Shown piece by piece: positions 55,362-63,654 of a stretch of DNA of 64,000 nt; positions within the stretch are counted from its first letter, which is position 1, and each line of letters starts with the position of its first letter. The notes beneath the pieces were generated by a model, which was given only the letters and a program-made list of their open reading frames with translations, was not told the origin of the DNA and made no database searches. Location: the NCBI GenBank assembly GCA_031292515.1, contig JARLGZ010000177.1:1-64000 (forward strand). Reading direction: 5' to 3'. The DNA is from Puia sp. Lineage in GTDB: Bacteria; Bacteroidota; Bacteroidia; Chitinophagales; Chitinophagaceae. A program made the translations under genes and the position numbers.

Positions 55362-56612
55362 ATGAAGTATTATATGATATCGGGAGAAGCTTCGGGAGAC
55401 CTTCACGGAAGCAATCTCATCAAGGAAATAAAAAATCTCGATCCGCGGGCGGATATCCGGGCCTGGGGGGGAGATCTTATGGAAGCGGCGGGCGCGAAGA
55501 TCGTCAAACACTATAAGGACCTGGCTTTTATGGGTTTTGCGGAAATCGTAAAGAACCTGCCGACCATCCTGCAGAACCTCCGGTTTTGCAAGGACGATAT
55601 CCTCTCGTTCGCACCCGATGCCCTGATATTGATAGACTATCCCGGCTTCAACATGCGCATTGCGAAATGGGCTCATCAGAAGAATCTCCGGATCATCTAC
55701 TATATTTCTCCGCAAGTATGGGCCTGGAAAGAGAACCGGGTCAGGCAGATCAGGAAATTCGTCGATAAAATGCTGGTGATCCTGCCTTTCGAAAAAGAAT
55801 TCTACCGGAAATGGGATTACGAGGTCGAATATGTGGGACATCCGCTCGTGGAAGTCGTGGAAGCCTACAAGCGTACCGGCGCGAAAGAACCACTCGTCCT
55901 GGAAGGATACCGCTACCAGTCCGGCAAAGACAGCCCAAGATCAGACGATCCCGCCGGTCCAGGATCTTCGTCAGCCGAAGAGCGGGATCAACCGATACCC
56001 GGAGTGGAAAACAGCAAACCCATCGTCGCTTTGTTGCCAGGCAGCAGGAAACAGGAAATCCTGAAGAAATTACCGGTGATGCTGGAAGTGAGTCGTGTCT
56101 TTCCCGACCATGCCTTTGTCGTGGCCAAGGCTCCAGGCCAGGAAGACTCTTTTTACCGCGCCTTGCTCGAAAACTATCCGAACGTATACACCGTCAGCAA
56201 CCAGACTTATAGCCTGCTCCTCCATGCAAAAGCCGCCTGCGTCACCTCCGGTACGGCCACCCTCGAAACCGCATTGTTTGGAGTACCGGAAGTCGTTTGC
56301 TATAAAGGCAGCGCGGCCTCCTACCAGATCGCCAAAAGGCTGATCAAGGTGAAATACATCTCCCTCGTCAATCTTATCATGGACAAACTCGTGGTAAAAG
56401 AATTGATACAGGACGACCTCACCCCCGACAAACTCCGCCAGGAACTACAGCAACTCCTGCACGACCCCGGCCGCCGGGAACAGCTCCGCCGGGATTACGA
56501 CGACCTCACTCATGTCCTTAGCCAGGGCGGCCATGCCTCCGCCAACGCCGCCCGTAGCATCGTCGGATTCCTGCAAACCGCTGGTTCCTCTCAGCTTCGA
56601 CCCGGAGGCTGA
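55362..56612 (+). CDS. lpxB: lipid-A-disaccharide synthase
   Basis: 416 residues from ATG 55362 (MKYYMISGEASGDLHGSNLI), the family's standard N-terminus. GT19 motifs follow: AWGGDLMEAAGAK, FMGFAEIVKNL, ILIDYPGFNMRIAKWA, YYISPQVWAWKENR, LPFEKEFY, YVGHPLVE, LPGSRKQEI and the C-terminal SGTATLETALFGVPEVVCYK. It condenses UDP-diacylglucosamine with lipid X to the lipid A disaccharide. Between the two domains, residues about 182-218 form a Ser/Pro/Asp-rich insertion (KDSPRSDDPAGPGSSS) that is not usual. It stands alone between the permease (divergent) and an aldo/keto reductase. Confidence 0.94.
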   Translation: MKYYMISGEASGDLHGSNLIKEIKNLDPRADIRAWGGDLMEAAGAKIVKHYKDLAFMGFAEIVKNLPTILQNLRFCKDDILSFAPDALILIDYPGFNMRIAKWAHQKNLRIIYYISPQVWAWKENRVRQIRKFVDKMLVILPFEKEFYRKWDYEVEYVGHPLVEVVEAYKRTGAKEPLVLEGYRYQSGKDSPRSDDPAGPGSSSAEERDQPIPGVENSKPIVALLPGSRKQEILKKLPVMLEVSRVFPDHAFVVAKAPGQEDSFYRALLENYPNVYTVSNQTYSLLLHAKAACVTSGTATLETALFGVPEVVCYKGSAASYQIAKRLIKVKYISLVNLIMDKLVVKELIQDDLTPDKLRQELQQLLHDPGRREQLRRDYDDLTHVLSQGGHASANAARSIVGFLQTAGSSQLRPGG

Positions 56613-56702
56613 GCCGCCCGGGCAAGTAAATTGAGCCATGAAGGAAATCGGTCACAGGGTATAATGCTGATCTTTGTGTTCTTAATTCATAAAATAGCAA
56701 CA

Positions 56703-57674
56703 ATGTCAACCATTACAAAGATAGCCCTGGGTAAAAACGGTCCACTCGTGTCCAAACTCGGACTAGGCTGCATGCGCATGTCATCGGTTTGGGGCGGTCC
56801 GGCACAAGATGAAAGCGAAAGTATCGCCACCATCCGGATGGCACTGGACAGCGGCATTAACTTCCTGAACACCGGGGACTTTTACGGCAGTGGCCACAAT
56901 GAGCTGCTTGTTGGCAAAGCGATCAAAGACAGAAGGGACGAGGCCTTTGTAAGTGTCAAGTTTGGCGCGATCTTCCACGGCGGTCATTGGCTTGGATTGG
57001 ACCTGCGCCCCATCGCGATTAAGAACTTCATCAACTATTCTTTGGTGCGGTTGGGTATAGAGACCATCGATCTTTATCAGCCGTGCAGACTGGATAATAG
57101 TGTTCCGGTGGAAGACGTGATAGGAACCGTCGCCGATTTGATCAAAGAAGGGAAGGTGCGTCACCTCGGCGTGTCTGAAATTACCGCGGAGCAACTGCGA
57201 AAGGCACATAACACATATCCTGTATCTGCATTGGAGATAGGCTATTCACTGGCCGATCGCCAGATAGAAACCGACCTCCTGCCCACGGCAAAAGAACTGG
57301 GTATCGGAGTGGTAGCCTTTGCCAACACGGCCGAAGGGCTGCTTACCGGCGAGATGAAAGCGCCTCTTGCGGCCAACGCCTACCAAAACCATTTCCCGCG
57401 TTTTCAGGGAGAGAATCTGATAAACAACCTGGAGAAAGTCGAAGTATTGAAGAAAATGGCAAAGGAAAAAGGATACACGCCGACACAATTGGCGATCGCC
57501 TGGGTAAGCGCTCAGGGTGATACGATCATGCCATTGGTAAGCATGAGCCGGAGGTCGCGCCTGCCGGAAAATATACGAGCCATGGAGATCTCTTTCACTC
57601 CGGAAGAAATGAACGCCCTGAACACTAATTTTTCGCCGGGCGCCATAGTCGGCAACACCTACCTGCAGAGATAG
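56703..57674 (+). CDS. aldo/keto reductase
   Basis: 323 residues from ATG 56703 (MSTITKIALGKNGPLVSKLGLGCMRM). The TIM-barrel motif GINFLNTGDFYGSGHNELLVGKAI gives the catalytic Asp and Tyr, FVSVKFG the Lys, and DLYQPCRLDNSVPVEDVIGTVADLIKEGKVRHLGVSE the active-site Q/H region of the YdjG/AKR12-13 like group. NADPH-binding residues lie near the C-terminal MPLVSMSRRSRLPEN. It reduces an aldehyde or ketone of unknown identity. An AraC gene downstream on the same strand, separated by a perfect palindrome, suggests possible regulation. Confidence 0.88.
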   Translation: MSTITKIALGKNGPLVSKLGLGCMRMSSVWGGPAQDESESIATIRMALDSGINFLNTGDFYGSGHNELLVGKAIKDRRDEAFVSVKFGAIFHGGHWLGLDLRPIAIKNFINYSLVRLGIETIDLYQPCRLDNSVPVEDVIGTVADLIKEGKVRHLGVSEITAEQLRKAHNTYPVSALEIGYSLADRQIETDLLPTAKELGIGVVAFANTAEGLLTGEMKAPLAANAYQNHFPRFQGENLINNLEKVEVLKKMAKEKGYTPTQLAIAWVSAQGDTIMPLVSMSRRSRLPENIRAMEISFTPEEMNALNTNFSPGAIVGNTYLQR

Positions 57675-57711
57675 ATTATCCACCGAATCGAGTTATCTCT
57701 CGAATTATCTG

Positions 57712-57749
57712 CAGGCTATATTATCTGCCTCGGCAGATAATATAGCCTG
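57712..57749. terminator. 18-bp palindrome between the reductase and the AraC gene
   Basis: CAGGCTATATTATCTGCC (57712-57729) and its exact reverse complement (57732-57749) enclose a two-base loop. A T-rich stretch follows at 57764-57771 rather than directly. It may be a terminator for the reductase gene or an operator site for the regulator downstream. Confidence 0.6.
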
Positions 57750-57780
57750 TTTAAACCCACTTTTTTTATAGCTTTACTTA

Positions 57781-58590
57781 GTGATAAATCCAACCGAAAT
57801 CATTCCCGGGGTTCTTTTTTATTCTTTTCTCTCGACCATGCGAAAGGAGAAGGTAGGGTTCTTTGAGAACAATACCCTGGTATTACAGGTTTCGGGGCAT
57901 TTTATGCTGGAAACTTCCGTTCAAAGAATCTCGATGAGCGGCGGCGAGATGTTGCTGATACGAAAAAACCAGCTGGGAGAAATTACAAAGACACCGCTGG
58001 GCGGTGAGGATTATCAAACCATTGTCATCTCCCTGCAAGAAGACCTGCTCAGGAAGATTGCCCTGGAAGAGCAAATAGAGGTGCGTCAAAAATACACGGG
58101 CCAACCCAATATTCTGATCCCCGGAAACGATTTTCTGAATGGCTATTTCCAATCCGTGATCCCCTATGTCCGCAATGCGGACAAAAAGATAGCGACCACG
58201 CTGGGCATCCTAAAAGTGAAAGAAGGAGTGCAATTGTTGCTGCATGCCATGCCCGGGCTCAAGGAATTTTTATTTGACTTCTCCGAACCCCATAAGATCG
58301 ATCTGGAAAAATTCATGCTCAGCAATTTCCATTTCAATGTCCCCGTTGAAAAATTTGCACAACTCACGGGGAGAAGCCTGGCCGGGTTCAAGCGTGACTT
58401 CCAAAAGACATTCGGCCTCTCACCCCGGCACTGGCTGCAGGAAAAACGACTGACCGAGGCCCGCCATCTCATAGAAAAAAAGAACAGGAAGCCTTCCGCA
58501 ATCTACCTTGATTTAGGATTTGAAAGCCTCTCTCATTTCTCGCGTTCTTTTAAGAAAAAGTTCGGAAGGACACCTACGGAATCGCTGTAG
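57781..58590 (+). CDS. AraC-family transcriptional regulator
   Basis: 269 residues opening at GTG 57781; an in-frame ATG at 57838 is the alternative. An N-terminal ligand-binding cupin-like domain (about 1-160, with IRKNQLGEITKTPLGG) precedes the C-terminal HTH_18 domain: MLSNFHFNVPVEKFAQLTGRSLAGFKRDFQKTFGLSPRHWLQEKRLTEARHLI and FESLSHFSRSFKKKFGRTPTE. It probably senses a small molecule and controls the adjacent aldo/keto reductase; the palindrome at 57712-57749 is a candidate site, by inference only. Confidence 0.88.
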   Translation: MINPTEIIPGVLFYSFLSTMRKEKVGFFENNTLVLQVSGHFMLETSVQRISMSGGEMLLIRKNQLGEITKTPLGGEDYQTIVISLQEDLLRKIALEEQIEVRQKYTGQPNILIPGNDFLNGYFQSVIPYVRNADKKIATTLGILKVKEGVQLLLHAMPGLKEFLFDFSEPHKIDLEKFMLSNFHFNVPVEKFAQLTGRSLAGFKRDFQKTFGLSPRHWLQEKRLTEARHLIEKKNRKPSAIYLDLGFESLSHFSRSFKKKFGRTPTESL

Positions 58591-58636
58591 CAATAATTTC
58601 TTCGTGTATACATCGCCTTGCCATGCAAAATTATCG

Positions 58637-58670
58637 GAAAAAAAAGCGAAAACACAGACGTTTTCGCTTT
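58637..58670 (-). terminator. terminator after tRNA-Ala
   Basis: AAAGCGAAAAC (58643-58653) and GTTTTCGCTTT (58660-58670) form an 11-bp stem with a six-base loop and, on the minus strand, a following T run. It begins two bases after the tRNA 3' end. Confidence 0.8.
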
Positions 58671-58671
58671 G

Positions 58672-58745
58672 TGGAGATTACCGGAGTCGAACCGGTGACC
58701 TTTTGCATGCCATGCAAACGCTCTAGCCAACTGAGCTAAACCCCC
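58672..58745 (-). tRNA. trnA: tRNA-Ala (GGC)
   Basis: 74-nt cloverleaf. Acceptor GGGGGTT pairs with AATCTCC (two G-T pairs), D-loop AGTTGGCTA, anticodon stem TTTGC/GCAAA around ATGGCAT giving GGC, T-loop GGTTCGACTCC, discriminator A. Confidence 0.92.
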
Positions 58746-58756
58746 GTTTTGGAGTG

Positions 58757-58764
58757 CAAATATA
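58757..58764 (-). promoter_or_regulatory. tRNA-Ala promoter -7 box
   Basis: Minus-strand TATATTTG, an exact match to TAnnTTTG, lies 12 bp upstream of the tRNA 5' end. The -33 side is T-rich but not a clear TTTG. Confidence 0.5.
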
Positions 58765-58862
58765 TAGGATTTTGCAAAAATGGAATCATTTTTCAGAACA
58801 AATCGGGACAAATCCAACAAATCGGCGCCGGTTTTCAACAATCGGGAACCAGGGCTGTTTTG

Positions 58863-58870
58863 TATATTTG
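58863..58870 (+). promoter_or_regulatory. promoter -7 box of the DUF6728 gene
   Basis: TATATTTG at 58863-58870 exactly fits TAnnTTTG; a TTTTC at 58832-58836 is near the expected -33 place. The start codon follows 16 bp later. Confidence 0.5.
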
Positions 58871-58886
58871 AAATGAAATCAACATT

Positions 58887-59060
58887 ATGGGCGTCTGGCG
58901 GCAAATAGGAGAATATCTGTATATTAAGAAAAAAGATCCCGGCGAACCGAAGGATAGCTGGATACGCTATATGCACGGGATCAACAGGATATCCATTTTT
59001 ATGTTCCTGTTTGCCATCATCGTCATGCTGGTGCGGCTCATCTTCTTCAGGAAACATTGA
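58887..59060 (+). CDS. DUF6728 small membrane protein
   Basis: 57 residues: an N-terminal MGVWRQIGEYLYIKKKDPGEP, a conserved RYMHGINRISIFMF and one transmembrane helix (about 35-52) ending FFRKH. The pattern Y-YI-K-DP ... YMHGINRISI-MFL is that of DUF6728, a short single-pass Bacteroidota family of unknown function. An exact promoter element lies 16 bp upstream. Its length falls below common gene-calling limits. It diverges from tRNA-Ala and precedes poxB by about 195 bp. Confidence 0.7.
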   Translation: MGVWRQIGEYLYIKKKDPGEPKDSWIRYMHGINRISIFMFLFAIIVMLVRLIFFRKH

Positions 59061-59255
59061 TCCGGCTTCTCCGGTCCACCCCGCACCGCTATGATCTGCC
59101 TCAATTCCATTTATGTCGCGGCGCACCGGGGGCGGTACTCTTGGCGCCGATCTACTGGATGAGTTATATTCATGCAGTACGAAATTGGCGCCCCGGTGGA
59201 ACCGGCAGGTCCCTAATATCGAAAACTGAATTCGATAACTGAATAAAATTATAAT

Positions 59256-61010
59256 ATGTCAAAGAAAGTGGCAGACCAGCTCGTCGAAATGATGTTGCAG
59301 GCAGGAATAAAAAGAATCTATGGGATCACGGGAGACAGCCTGAACGAACTGAATGACGCGGTCAGAAGATGCCCGGACCTGCAATGGATACACGTCAGAA
59401 ATGAAGAGGCCGGCGCCTTCGCCGCCTCCGCCGATGCCCAGTTGACGGGGATAGCCTGCTGCGCCGGCAGCAGCGGGCCCGGCCACGTTCACCTGGTGAA
59501 CGGGCTCTATGACGCCCAACGGTCCGGCGCTCCCGTACTCGCCATCGCATCCACCTGCGCAACAAAGGAATTCGGGAGCGGATACTTTCAGGAGACGAAC
59601 GTCATAAAACTCTTCGACGATTGCAGTCACTATACACAGGTTTCGGCCAACCCCACCCAACTGCCGAGAATGGCGCAGGCGGCGCTCCAGACGGCGATTC
59701 AAAAGAAAGGGGTCGCCGTTTTGGGCTTCCCGGGCGATGTCGCCGGTCTCCCGGCCGTCCATATCGACTCTTCGGAACGCATTTACTTCTCCAGGGCGAC
59801 GATCTGCCCCGAGAAGACCGAGCTGCAAAAACTGGCGGACCTGATCAACCGGCATCACAAAATCTGCATTTTCTGCGGCATAGGCGCCGCGGACGCACAC
59901 GATGAAGTAGTGCAACTGGCGGGACGCCTCAAATCACCCGTAGGATTCTCCTTCCGCGGCAAAATGAGCATCGAATACGATAATCCCTTCGAAGTCGGTA
60001 TGACCGGCCTGCTGGGGCTACCCGCCGCCTACCACAGTATGCATGAAAGCGGACTGGTATTGCTGTTAGGCACCGACTTCCCCTATACCCCTTTCTACCC
60101 GGGAGACCGCGATATCGTACAGATCGATATTAGACCGGAAAACCTCGGACGAAGGACAAAACTGACAATGGGATTATTCGGCGACATCAAAACGACCCTG
60201 CAGGCCCTGATCCCACTTTTAGAGGCCAGGACCGACACCAGCTTTTTAGACGCACAGCTGCATATCCATCACAGGGTGCAGGAACATTTAAATACCTATG
60301 TCCTCGACAAGGGAACAAAAGATCAACTGCATCCCGAAGCCATCGCCTCGGTGATAAATACCCTGGCCTCCGAAGACGCCATATTCACCTGCGATACCGG
60401 CATGTGCAATGTCTGGAGTGCCCGCTATATCAAGGCAAATGGAAAACGGAAGATGATCGGCTCCTTTGTCCACGGATCGATGGCCAACGCGATGCCGCAT
60501 GCCATCGGAGCGGCATTCGCCTGCCCGGACCGGCAGGTCGTCGCACTATGCGGCGACGGCGGCATCTCCATGCTGCTGGGAGACCTTGCGACCATCAAAC
60601 AATTCAACCTGAAAATAAAGATCATCGTTTTCAACAACCGCGCCCTGGGTATGGTCAAGCTGGAAATGGAAGTGATGGGCTTGCCCGATGCACAGGTCGA
60701 CATGGTCAACCCCGACTTCCGCCTCGTCGCCGAAGCGATGGGCATCCGGGGGATCACGATCAGCGAACCGGATGAAGTAGAGACTGGCTTGCAGGCAGCC
60801 TTCTCCCACGACGGACCCGTCCTGCTAAATGTGATGACCGACCCGACCGCCCTGGCCCTGCCTCCGAAGATCGACCTGGACATGGTCCGCGGGATGGCCG
60901 TCTCCATGACAAAAATGATGCTGGGAGGGAAATTTGACAATGTCCTGCAGACGGTAAAAGCAAATTACAAACATTTGCCGGACCTCCTGGACGAGAACTT
61001 CATCAAATAG
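59256..61010 (+). CDS. poxB: PoxB-type thiamine-pyrophosphate enzyme (pyruvate:quinone oxidoreductase-like)
   Basis: 584 residues. Three TPP-enzyme domains are visible: N-terminal GIKRIYGITGDSLNELNDAV and HVRNEEAGAFAASADAQLTG (Glu activating TPP), a middle FAD-binding-like domain (about 190-340), and the C-terminal CGDGGISMLLGDLATIKQF...IIVFNNRALG (Mg/TPP motif GDG-x-NN). Overall order and length match PoxB, which decarboxylates pyruvate to acetate with electrons passed to quinone; the C-terminal lipid-binding segment is not obvious. Acetolactate synthase-like alternatives are less likely given GITGDSLN. It stands alone on the plus strand. Confidence 0.85.
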   Translation: MSKKVADQLVEMMLQAGIKRIYGITGDSLNELNDAVRRCPDLQWIHVRNEEAGAFAASADAQLTGIACCAGSSGPGHVHLVNGLYDAQRSGAPVLAIASTCATKEFGSGYFQETNVIKLFDDCSHYTQVSANPTQLPRMAQAALQTAIQKKGVAVLGFPGDVAGLPAVHIDSSERIYFSRATICPEKTELQKLADLINRHHKICIFCGIGAADAHDEVVQLAGRLKSPVGFSFRGKMSIEYDNPFEVGMTGLLGLPAAYHSMHESGLVLLLGTDFPYTPFYPGDRDIVQIDIRPENLGRRTKLTMGLFGDIKTTLQALIPLLEARTDTSFLDAQLHIHHRVQEHLNTYVLDKGTKDQLHPEAIASVINTLASEDAIFTCDTGMCNVWSARYIKANGKRKMIGSFVHGSMANAMPHAIGAAFACPDRQVVALCGDGGISMLLGDLATIKQFNLKIKIIVFNNRALGMVKLEMEVMGLPDAQVDMVNPDFRLVAEAMGIRGITISEPDEVETGLQAAFSHDGPVLLNVMTDPTALALPPKIDLDMVRGMAVSMTKMMLGGKFDNVLQTVKANYKHLPDLLDENFIK

Positions 61011-61060
61011 ACCCTCAAAAATAGAGCGAATCATCTGTCGGTACGGTCCCATCTCAACCA

Positions 61061-61612
61061 TCACTTGCCCCATTCCTCCACAGTAACCACATCCGCCTGG
61101 CGGGGAAATACTTTGGTCATTAGCACCTGGTGCACTTCCGTGTCTCCGTCCGCGCAGCAATCCGACAATACCGTGATCGCGTAGTCTTTGTCACTGGCCT
61201 CACGTATGGTCGACAAGACCACACCGCTGGTGGAAATACCGGTGAGGACTATATGCTGAATTCCGAACGCCCGTAAAACGACTTCAAGGTCGCTCCCTGT
61301 AAAAGCGCTGACCCGGCGCTTTGCAACGACGATTTCGCCCGGGAGCGGGGTCAAAGCGGATGCTATTTTCGTAAACTCACCCATGTCGACACCCGCAAGT
61401 CGTTCCTTGGCAGCTGCAAAGCCCTTGTTATTCGGACTGATCTCGGGCATACCTTGCCTGAATCCTATAGTCACATAGATCACCGGGATTTTGTTTTTGC
61501 GTGCGCCTGCGATGGCCTTTGCAACATTGCCGACCAACGATGAGTTATCCGGAAGCATACCGAGTACTGCCGTCTGCATATCCATAACCAGCAGCGCTGT
61601 GTTTTGTGTCAT
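61061..61612 (-). CDS. isochorismatase-fold hydrolase, nucleophile Cys not conserved
   Basis: 183 residues with the isochorismatase-like fold: LLVMDMQTAV (Asp), EIVVAKRRVSAFTGSDL (Lys) and LTGISTSGVVLSTIREA. In typical cysteine hydrolases the last motif has Cys (TGxxTxxCV); here Val sits there, as in the STSGVVLS subgroup. DYAITVLSDCCADGD follows, as in the family. Substrate and activity are uncertain; it may be a non-cysteine hydrolase like PhzD/EntB. It follows the small membrane protein gene by 32 bp on the same strand. Confidence 0.8.
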   Translation of the reverse strand: MTQNTALLVMDMQTAVLGMLPDNSSLVGNVAKAIAGARKNKIPVIYVTIGFRQGMPEISPNNKGFAAAKERLAGVDMGEFTKIASALTPLPGEIVVAKRRVSAFTGSDLEVVLRAFGIQHIVLTGISTSGVVLSTIREASDKDYAITVLSDCCADGDTEVHQVLMTKVFPRQADVVTVEEWGK

Positions 61613-61643
61613 GTTGTATTGTTTATTATTTTATTTCATTGGA

Positions 61644-61952
61644 TCAAGCCTTATCCTTGCCTGCAAATCTTTTTGCCATCAGGACGCTCAGCAAGCCAAA
61701 GCCCGCCAAAAAAATGACCAGCGAAAGCGTGTCCTGGCAAGAGAGGTTGCCTGCTCTCAAAAGCAAATAGCCGACCACTAAATTCAGTAGCGACCATAGA
61801 ACATTCACAACCGGTGACGACAGCCCTTTGCCCGGTGGTTTTGCGAAAGGGGTGGGGAACCCATTGCCGGAGATCCCGTTGACGAAATGAGGGACAAAGT
61901 TTGACAAAAACAGACCGGCCCCGAAGTCGCTGAGATAATGATACCATTCCAT
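61644..61952 (-). CDS. conserved small membrane protein
   Basis: 102 residues with three hydrophobic helices (roughly 8-27, 47-67 and 74-93). The stretch SNFVPHFVNGISGNGFPTPFAKPPGKGLSSP between the first two is striking and conserved in many bacterial hypothetical proteins, as I recall. No function is known. It lies between the MFS exporter and the isochorismatase-fold gene on the same strand, so co-transcription is plausible. Confidence 0.65.
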   Translation of the reverse strand: MEWYHYLSDFGAGLFLSNFVPHFVNGISGNGFPTPFAKPPGKGLSSPVVNVLWSLLNLVVGYLLLRAGNLSCQDTLSLVIFLAGFGLLSVLMAKRFAGKDKA

Positions 61953-62033
61953 AATAAAGAGAGTTTAAAAGATTAAAAGACAGATTTTATTCATTACGTG
62001 CATTGCCGCTATTGAATTCGCCCTCTCCGACTA

Positions 62034-63311
62034 TCACGCTTCCACCTCCCCCACAATCTCTTCGCTCCTCCGGACAGCGTCACGATCTCCTTTCGGCGTA
62101 TCACCCCTCAAAAACCTAAAAAACACCGCGGCGATGACCAGGGCTATCACCCCCTGCGACAGCATGGCATTCGGAGCCCCTATTCTCTGCGAGACTGCCC
62201 CGATCAACAGGCTTCCCAACGGCAGCATCCCAAAATAGGCCAACGCCACATAACTCATCATCCTGCCTCTCATCGCCGGGGCCGACTCTACCTGTATGAT
62301 CGTTATGCAAACCGTATTCTGAGACATGACCCCGAAGCCCGAGATGACTGCAAACAACATTGCCAGCGGAAAAAGGCCCGTATGAGAAAAGAGGATCAAC
62401 CCCAGACCCAGGGTAAGACTACTGAAAAACAATACCCTCTTAAGATTGGCTCCCTTTTTTAAAGAAGCGAGGAAAAGCGTGCCGCCCAAAGCCCCCATAC
62501 CCATAAAGCTGCTGATATAACCAAAGGTGGAAGCGTCCCCTTTGAAAATTACTTTTGCAAAAACAGGCACCAGCGTGTCATAAGGCATCACCAGCAGAGC
62601 CGATAAAGCAAGCATGAGTATGATGTAGCCGATTGCAGGCGTCTGTTTTAGATATTGGAAGCCCTCTGCCAGCTCCGAGGCCACTCTCTTCTTGATGGCA
62701 GGAGGTGTGAACGGCGGCAATTTCATCAGTAAGAGAGACGTGATCACCGCCATAAAACTCAGGGCATTAAAAAGAAAACAAATGCCTGCGCCGAATTTTT
62801 GCAGCACAATACCCGATAAGGCAGGCCCAAGCAACCGGGCGAGATTTACCATCGCCGAATTGAGGGCAAGCGCATTGGTCAGGTCCGCCTTGTCATTTAC
62901 CATGTCATGCACCATCGGCTGCCTGGCGGGCACGTCAAAGGCATTGATGATGCCCAGCACGACGCTCAGGCTGAGTATTTGCCAAACCACATAGTGATTG
63001 GTAAGCGTCAGGATGGCAAGCACGACGGCCTGCACGAGGGAAGCCGTTTGCGTAGTCAACAATATTTTGTAGCGATTGTACCTGTCTGAAACAATACCTC
63101 CCAATAAGGAAAGAAGAAAAGACGGGAACTGCTGTGCAAAGACGGCAAACCCAAGCATGAACGCAGAATGCGTCATGGAATAGATAACCCAGCTAACGGC
63201 TGTACGTTGCATCCAGGTGCCGATCTGTGAAACCGACTGCCCGCAAAAAAACAAAGCGTAATTGCGGTTTCTGAATGCCCTGAATGTGCTTATTGTTTTT
63301 TCTGTTGTCAT
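62034..63311 (-). CDS. MFS transporter (EntS/MFS_3-like)
   Basis: 425 residues from ATG 63309-63311 (MTTEKTISTFRAFRNRNYALFFCGQSVSQIGTWMQ). Twelve transmembrane helices are predictable; FRNRNYALFFCGQSVSQIGTWMQRTAVSWV and GGIVSDRYNRYKILLTTQ (motif A) are typical of the MFS_3 enterobactin/macrolide exporter group. A codon at 63344 would extend it but starts with TTG. It is followed downstream by the small membrane protein and the isochorismatase gene. A TetR regulator lies upstream on the same strand beyond a repeat block, so it may be a regulated efflux system. Confidence 0.85.
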   Translation of the reverse strand: MTTEKTISTFRAFRNRNYALFFCGQSVSQIGTWMQRTAVSWVIYSMTHSAFMLGFAVFAQQFPSFLLSLLGGIVSDRYNRYKILLTTQTASLVQAVVLAILTLTNHYVVWQILSLSVVLGIINAFDVPARQPMVHDMVNDKADLTNALALNSAMVNLARLLGPALSGIVLQKFGAGICFLFNALSFMAVITSLLLMKLPPFTPPAIKKRVASELAEGFQYLKQTPAIGYIILMLALSALLVMPYDTLVPVFAKVIFKGDASTFGYISSFMGMGALGGTLFLASLKKGANLKRVLFFSSLTLGLGLILFSHTGLFPLAMLFAVISGFGVMSQNTVCITIIQVESAPAMRGRMMSYVALAYFGMLPLGSLLIGAVSQRIGAPNAMLSQGVIALVIAAVFFRFLRGDTPKGDRDAVRRSEEIVGEVEA

Positions 63312-63344
63312 CAAATTATCAAAGGTTTTTATATCGATTTTCAA

Positions 63345-63562
63345 TTCCTATATCCGTTCTCAGCGACTCTTATGCCCAAATTCAGCAGTCCTCATTTCCG
63401 ATTTCAGCGATCCTTTCAGTGGCTCCTAGCGCGATTGCAGCAGGTCCTATATCCATTTTCACCAGCTGCTTTCCCAATTTCCGCTGTCCTTATATCCGTT
63501 TATATCCGTTTCCAACAGCTCCTATCCTAAAACCAGCAGCTCCTGTTCCAAATTCAAGCGGC
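63345..63562. repeat. degenerate 22-bp tandem repeat array
   Basis: About nine diverged copies with a period near 22 bases and a consensus near T-TCC-NNTTCAGC-G-TCCT on the plus strand (for example 63373-63394, 63395-63416, 63452-63473, 63530-63551). It fills the gap between the TetR and MFS genes. There are no spacers of constant length, so it is not a CRISPR array. Confidence 0.55.
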
Positions 63563-63654
63563 CTCTAAAAAAATTCAATATTGAACAAATTGACATTTTA
63601 AGACCAAGTGTCGAAAAAAGGACAAAAAATTTTTTTCTTCCTCTTATTCCTATT

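Noticed and set aside
55905-56015. Frameshift or gene break in lpxB
   Set aside because: The frame is continuous and both domains are complete on either side; an in-frame insertion explains it better.
63345-63562. CRISPR array
   Set aside because: Units are contiguous and diverged, without unique spacers, and no cas gene is near.
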